A stretch of 16,830 bases of DNA from Dialister sp. UBA7295. GTDB taxonomy: Bacteria; Bacillota; Negativicutes; Veillonellales; Dialisteraceae. Positions 14,044 through 16,830 of this stretch are shown one piece after another (position 1 is the first letter of the stretch; each line of letters opens with the position of its first letter). The position numbers were made by a program, and so were the translations under genes. The notes under the pieces are model-generated. The model did no database searches. It was not told where the DNA came from and worked only from the letters and a program-made list of their open reading frames with translations. The stretch lies in contig DKQZ01000041.1 in NCBI GenBank assembly GCA_002471975.1, positions 1-16,830 on the forward strand, given 5' to 3'.

Positions 14044-14471
14044 AAATCATGGTCAGCGCCTGCCTGCTGGGGAAAAAGTGCAAGTACAGCGGCGGAGACA
14101 ATCGAAATGATGCGGTCATTTCTTTTCTGAAAGATAAAGACTATGTGGCTGTCTGCCCCGAAGTGGCAGCAGGTATGCCCATTCCCAGACCGCCCGTGGA
14201 AATACGGAAGGGCCGGGTTATTTCCATCGAAGGAAAAGACCTGGACGAAACGTACCGGGAAGGCGTGCGGAAGACCCTTGAGAAAGCAGGCCCCGTGGAC
14301 ATGGCCATCCTCAAAGGAGGAAGCCCCACCTGCGGAGTCCATATGATTTACGACGGTACTTTCAGCGGGACAAAAATTCCGGGAAAAGGCCTTCTGGCAC
14401 AGGCCCTTTATGAAAAAGGCATCCCGCTCTATGACGAAAAAGATATAGAACGGATCTATGGAGGGAAATAA
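14040..14471 (+). CDS. DUF523 family protein (YbbK-like)
   Basis: 143 residues, the size of stand-alone DUF523 proteins. Visible are VSACLLGKKCKYSGG (5-19), VCPEVAAGMPIPRPPVEI (38-55), ILKGGSPTCGV (90-100) and the FSGTKIPGKGLLA stretch. Conserved cysteines are Cys8, Cys14, Cys39 and Cys98, which could bind a metal or cluster. The biochemical role of the family is not established, so none is assigned. Its start overlaps the lipoprotein stop by 4 bases and its stop lies one base before the kinase ATG, so it sits in the middle of a three-gene operon. Confidence 0.87.
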   Translation: MKIMVSACLLGKKCKYSGGDNRNDAVISFLKDKDYVAVCPEVAAGMPIPRPPVEIRKGRVISIEGKDLDETYREGVRKTLEKAGPVDMAILKGGSPTCGVHMIYDGTFSGTKIPGKGLLAQALYEKGIPLYDEKDIERIYGGK

Positions 14472-14472
14472 T

Positions 14473-15375
14473 ATGCTCATCGGCGGAATCGAAGCAGGCG
14501 GAACGAAAATCATCTGCGGCATCGGGGAATGGAAAGAGGGAAATATGAAAATCCTCTCGGATATGCGTTTCCCCACCACCACGGCGGCTCAGGTCATCCC
14601 GGAAATGATTGCCTGGTTCAGACAGTATGACGTCAAGGCCCTGGGCATCGCTTCCTTCGGCCCCCTGGACCTGAAGAAAGATTCCCCCACCTATGGCTAT
14701 ATCAAAGCCACCCCGAAGAAGGGCTGGCAGGACGTGGACTTCGTGGGACCCTTTGCCAGAGCTTTGAACGTCCCCATCGAATTTGATACCGACGTCAACG
14801 GAGCCGCTTTGGGAGAATCCATCTACGGAGCAGGAAAAAACTGTGAAGTCGTGGCTTACATGACCGTGGGCACAGGAATCGGCGTGGGACTCTTTGCAAA
14901 CGGACATCTCCTCCACGGAATGGTCCATCCCGAAGCAGGACACATGCTCATCCTGCGCCATCCGAAAGACACCTATCAGGGAAGCTGCGCTTTCCATCAT
15001 GATACCGACGGAGCCGGGGGATGCCTCGAAGGCTATGCCTGCGGACCCGCCATCGCAGCGCGCTGGGGCGCCCCGGGCGAAACCCTCTATGACCGGAAAG
15101 AAGTATGGGAAATGGAAGCCTTCTACCTCGGTCAAGGCGTGGCCAATCTCGTCCTTCTCTACTCCCCGGACAGAATCATCATCGGAGGAGGCGTCATGCA
15201 TCAGGCACAACTCTTTGATATGGTGCGGAAAGAAACAAGGAAAAACGTAAACGGCTACATCCACTCCGACCTGCTGGATGAAAAAATCGATGAATACATC
15301 GTTCCCCCGGCATTAGGAGACCACGCAGGCCTCATGGGAGCATTGGAACTGGGTCGGAGAGCGCTTTTGAAATAG
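14473..15375 (+). CDS. ROK family sugar kinase, probably fructokinase
   Basis: 300 residues. Phosphorylates a free hexose, most likely fructose, with ATP in the cytoplasm. Visible are the N-terminal phosphate loop GGIEAGGTK (4-12), FGPLDL (62-67), FDTDVNGAALGE with the probable catalytic Asp107, TVGTGIGVG (131-139), HPEAGH with zinc ligand His157, a Cys172-x2-His175 then Cys184 zinc site, and IIIGGGVMHQ (236-245). Usual ROK fructokinases have C-x2-H-x2-C; here the last gap is eight residues and rich in Asp and Gly, an oddity. The ATG at 14473 is chosen over the in-frame ATG at 14458 because GGAGGG (14460-14465) lies seven bases before it. It is the last gene of the operon. Its product would feed Pgi. 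Confidence 0.9.
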   Translation: MLIGGIEAGGTKIICGIGEWKEGNMKILSDMRFPTTTAAQVIPEMIAWFRQYDVKALGIASFGPLDLKKDSPTYGYIKATPKKGWQDVDFVGPFARALNVPIEFDTDVNGAALGESIYGAGKNCEVVAYMTVGTGIGVGLFANGHLLHGMVHPEAGHMLILRHPKDTYQGSCAFHHDTDGAGGCLEGYACGPAIAARWGAPGETLYDRKEVWEMEAFYLGQGVANLVLLYSPDRIIIGGGVMHQAQLFDMVRKETRKNVNGYIHSDLLDEKIDEYIVPPALGDHAGLMGALELGRRALLK

Positions 15376-15378
15376 AGT

Positions 15379-15413
15379 TTAGCAGTCACAAGTTAGCCGT
15401 TAGTTTTTAGTAA
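15379..15413. repeat. Period-7 array, unit TTAGNNN
   Basis: TTAG or TCAC words start at 15379, 15386, 15393, 15400 and 15407: five units exactly 7 bases apart, between the kinase stop and its terminator. Confidence 0.7.
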
Positions 15414-15444
15414 AGAGCCGGTTAGGCAGTAAGCCGGCTCTTTT
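15412..15444 (+). terminator. Terminator of the lipoprotein-DUF523-kinase operon
   Basis: AAAGAGCCGG (15412-15421) pairs with CCGGCTCTTT (15434-15443) around a 12-base loop, and the 3' arm ends in four T residues. Confidence 0.85.
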
Positions 15445-15934
15445 CATTGCCCCCATCAGATTGAGAGTAGAAAAATGCATACCCTTTCCATGCCCAATGC
15501 CTCAAAAGTCCCGCAGTCAGGCTTCCCCTCGGAGAAGCTGACCCGAAAGGCCTGAAAGGGCAAGGGTATGAAATACCCGGCGGCCATTGGCCGCCATTTT
15601 CCTTTACCTGCCCTCTCACCGCTTCGCGGTGTTCCCGAGGGAGAGCCCGCATTTTACGGATAGTGTCATATATCCCCTGCACCTTTTGGCATTCAGCCTC
15701 ACAGGTGCCTTGCTGCTTTCAGGGCAGATGATGGACCATTTTCATCGAAAACATCTTAAAAGGTACGCAAAAAGGCTCCCCTCAAGGCCACCCGAAGTTC
15801 GGGGGCAGTCGCCGAAGGCGACTGAGAGGGAACTGCACTTTCGACAATACCCTTCCCGGCCGCTGTAGATTTGCGTCCCCCCATCGGGGGAAGCTCCGCC
15901 AAAGGCGGTGAAGGGGGCTGACTATGGTAAGAGG
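15445..15934. other. Gene-less repeat mosaic
   Basis: No gene is seen. It holds a diverged element A piece (15655-15770, with GGATAGTGTCA in place of the core box) and hairpins near 15615-15630. A block near 15790-15845 (CCGAA/TTCGG and AGTCGCC/GGCGACT) is the inverse of 7808-7835. A small CCGCC/GGCGG hairpin lies near 15896-15909. Confidence 0.55.
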
Positions 15935-16145
15935 GATAAGTGACACAGAAGTCCCATGCGTTACGTCATCATGAAGACTTAGGGATTGCCATTCTATCTG
16001 TTTTCCGCCGCTCCTGCCATGAATCGTTCCGACTTGTTCCCTCCCACCGCTGCGCGGAGCCCTGTTCGAGGAGGGCCACGCTTTTTCCGATAGAGTCAGC
16101 CTCCCCGAGTTTCTTTCATCAGTCAGCCTCAATTGTACCATGACA
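15935..16145 (+). repeat. Dispersed element A, copy 4 (full length)
   Basis: Aligns along its length with 7465-7670. Shared parts are AGTGAC...CATG.GTTAC, CGGAGCCCT, GAGGAGGGCCACGC (16067-16080), CCGATAGAGTCA (16087-16098) and CAGTCAGCCTCAATTGTACC (16119-16138). The stretch 16146-16260 continues with a degenerate segment related to the tail of the other copies. No gene lies between the kinase terminator and the ligase. Confidence 0.65.
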
Positions 16146-16269
16146 CTTATGAGGCTGGTGCCCCACCATTCTCATCGAAATTGACTCAGAAGTTTCGCGA
16201 TCAGGCTAAAACCCGAAACCCTATAAGACTCAAACCCCGGTATATCCCAATGGACTCCTATAATTCCAT

Positions 16270-16298
16270 TTGAGCATATTCCAACTATTTGGTACAAT
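16270..16298 (+). promoter_or_regulatory. Promoter of the acyl-CoA ligase gene
   Basis: TTGAGC (16270-16275), a 17-base spacer and TACAAT (16293-16298), about 25 bases upstream of the ligase start. GAGGTG serves as ribosome binding site. Confidence 0.7.
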
Positions 16299-16328
16299 AT
16301 AAATAAGTATATAAAGTGAGGTGTCATT

Positions 16329-16830
16329 ATGTTTGTTCATGAATTAGCAAATACGGCTCCTGCTTCCCATGTGGCCATCGAGGGAGATGTCACAGTTACC
16401 TATGGGGAACTTCGGGAACTGATCCGGCTGTACCGGAATACGCTTTATGAAATGGGAGTCAGAAAAGGCACGAAGGTGGGCCTCTATTCAGCGAACAGGG
16501 CTGAATTTCTTTATGCGTACCTGGCCATCGTCAGCCTGGGTGCCATCTTTATTCCTATCAACAATTCCCTGGTAGACCGGGAAGTAGATTATATCCTGAA
16601 AGATTCGGGCACTTTCCTTCTCATCACGGATACGAAGCTCAATGTATCCTGCCCTACCGTGGATATTCACGATCTGGATTTCAAAGCTTCTGAAGATAAA
16701 GCAAAAGAAGCGCCTCCGTTCCCGTCGGATATCACCGAAGATGATCTCTGTGCCCTGGTGTATACGTCAGGTACCACAGGCAGCCCGAAGGGTGCCATGC
16801 TGACCCATAGAAATCTCATCGACAATGTGG
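16329..16830 (+). CDS. AMP-binding acyl-CoA ligase/synthetase, N-terminal part
   Basis: The gene runs off the right edge; 167 residues are visible from the ATG at 16329. The ATP/AMP-binding loop YTSGTTGSPKGAMLTHRNL (145-163) is the defining signature of the acyl-adenylate enzyme superfamily. VTYGELRE (23-30), GVRKGTKVGLYSANRAEFL (43-61) and LGAIFIPIN (70-78) are typical of its N-terminal domain. It would activate a carboxylic acid with ATP and pass it to CoA. A long-chain fatty acid substrate is a guess, because the substrate-defining part is outside the window. A clear promoter and a GAGGTG ribosome binding site precede it. Confidence 0.88.
   Translation, partial: MFVHELANTAPASHVAIEGDVTVTYGELRELIRLYRNTLYEMGVRKGTKVGLYSANRAEFLYAYLAIVSLGAIFIPINNSLVDREVDYILKDSGTFLLITDTKLNVSCPTVDIHDLDFKASEDKAKEAPPFPSDITEDDLCALVYTSGTTGSPKGAMLTHRNLIDNV

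Noticed and set aside
14362..15264. Minus-strand frame of 300 codons opposite the kinase
   Set aside because: It lies opposite the ROK motifs and shows no family features.

Overview
The window looks like chromosome from a diderm Firmicute of the Negativicutes (Dialister/Megasphaera/Veillonella-like). It carries lipid A genes (lpxC, fabZ, lpxA) and an LPS-type family 8 glycosyltransferase, which imply an outer membrane. It also carries Firmicutes-style signals: a T-box leader, strong AGGAGG-type ribosome binding sites and good -35/-10 promoters with 17-base spacers. The genus is inferred from this gene mix, not proven.

Layout. 1-2068 has no convincing gene: an AT-rich palindrome-bearing stretch, then a mosaic of repeats. 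2106-3191 (minus) is a UDP-glucuronate 4-epimerase-type enzyme. 3284-3418 (plus) is a strong candidate small structured RNA gene with its own promoter and U-run end. It lies tail-to-tail with 3417-4427 (minus), an AT-rich HEPN-like protein resembling DUF3644. 4458-5441 (minus) is the glycosyltransferase, 30 bases upstream of the HEPN gene. 5842-7215 (minus) is glucose-6-phosphate isomerase. 8143-10485 (plus) is lpxC-fabZ-lpxA. 11218-12801 (plus) is a T-box-controlled brnQ transporter. 13579-15375 (plus) is a tight three-gene operon: lipoprotein, DUF523 protein and ROK sugar kinase. 16329 to the right edge (plus) is the start of an AMP-binding acyl-CoA ligase.

How genes fit together. The epimerase and glycosyltransferase fit surface polysaccharide or LPS synthesis. 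lpxC and lpxA catalyse early lipid A steps, and fabZ supplies acyl chains. Pgi and the ROK kinase handle sugar phosphates. BrnQ imports branched-chain amino acids under tRNA control.

Most striking. (1) The HEPN gene with the convergent small RNA looks like a candidate toxin-antitoxin or phage-defence pair. (2) The intergenic regions are built from repeats: hairpin modules whose stems change by compensatory substitution, exact period-7 degenerate arrays like cyanobacterial STRR sequences, a roughly 210-base dispersed element, and a 68-base tandem array. All homology calls are from recognition of motifs by eye; no database search was run.
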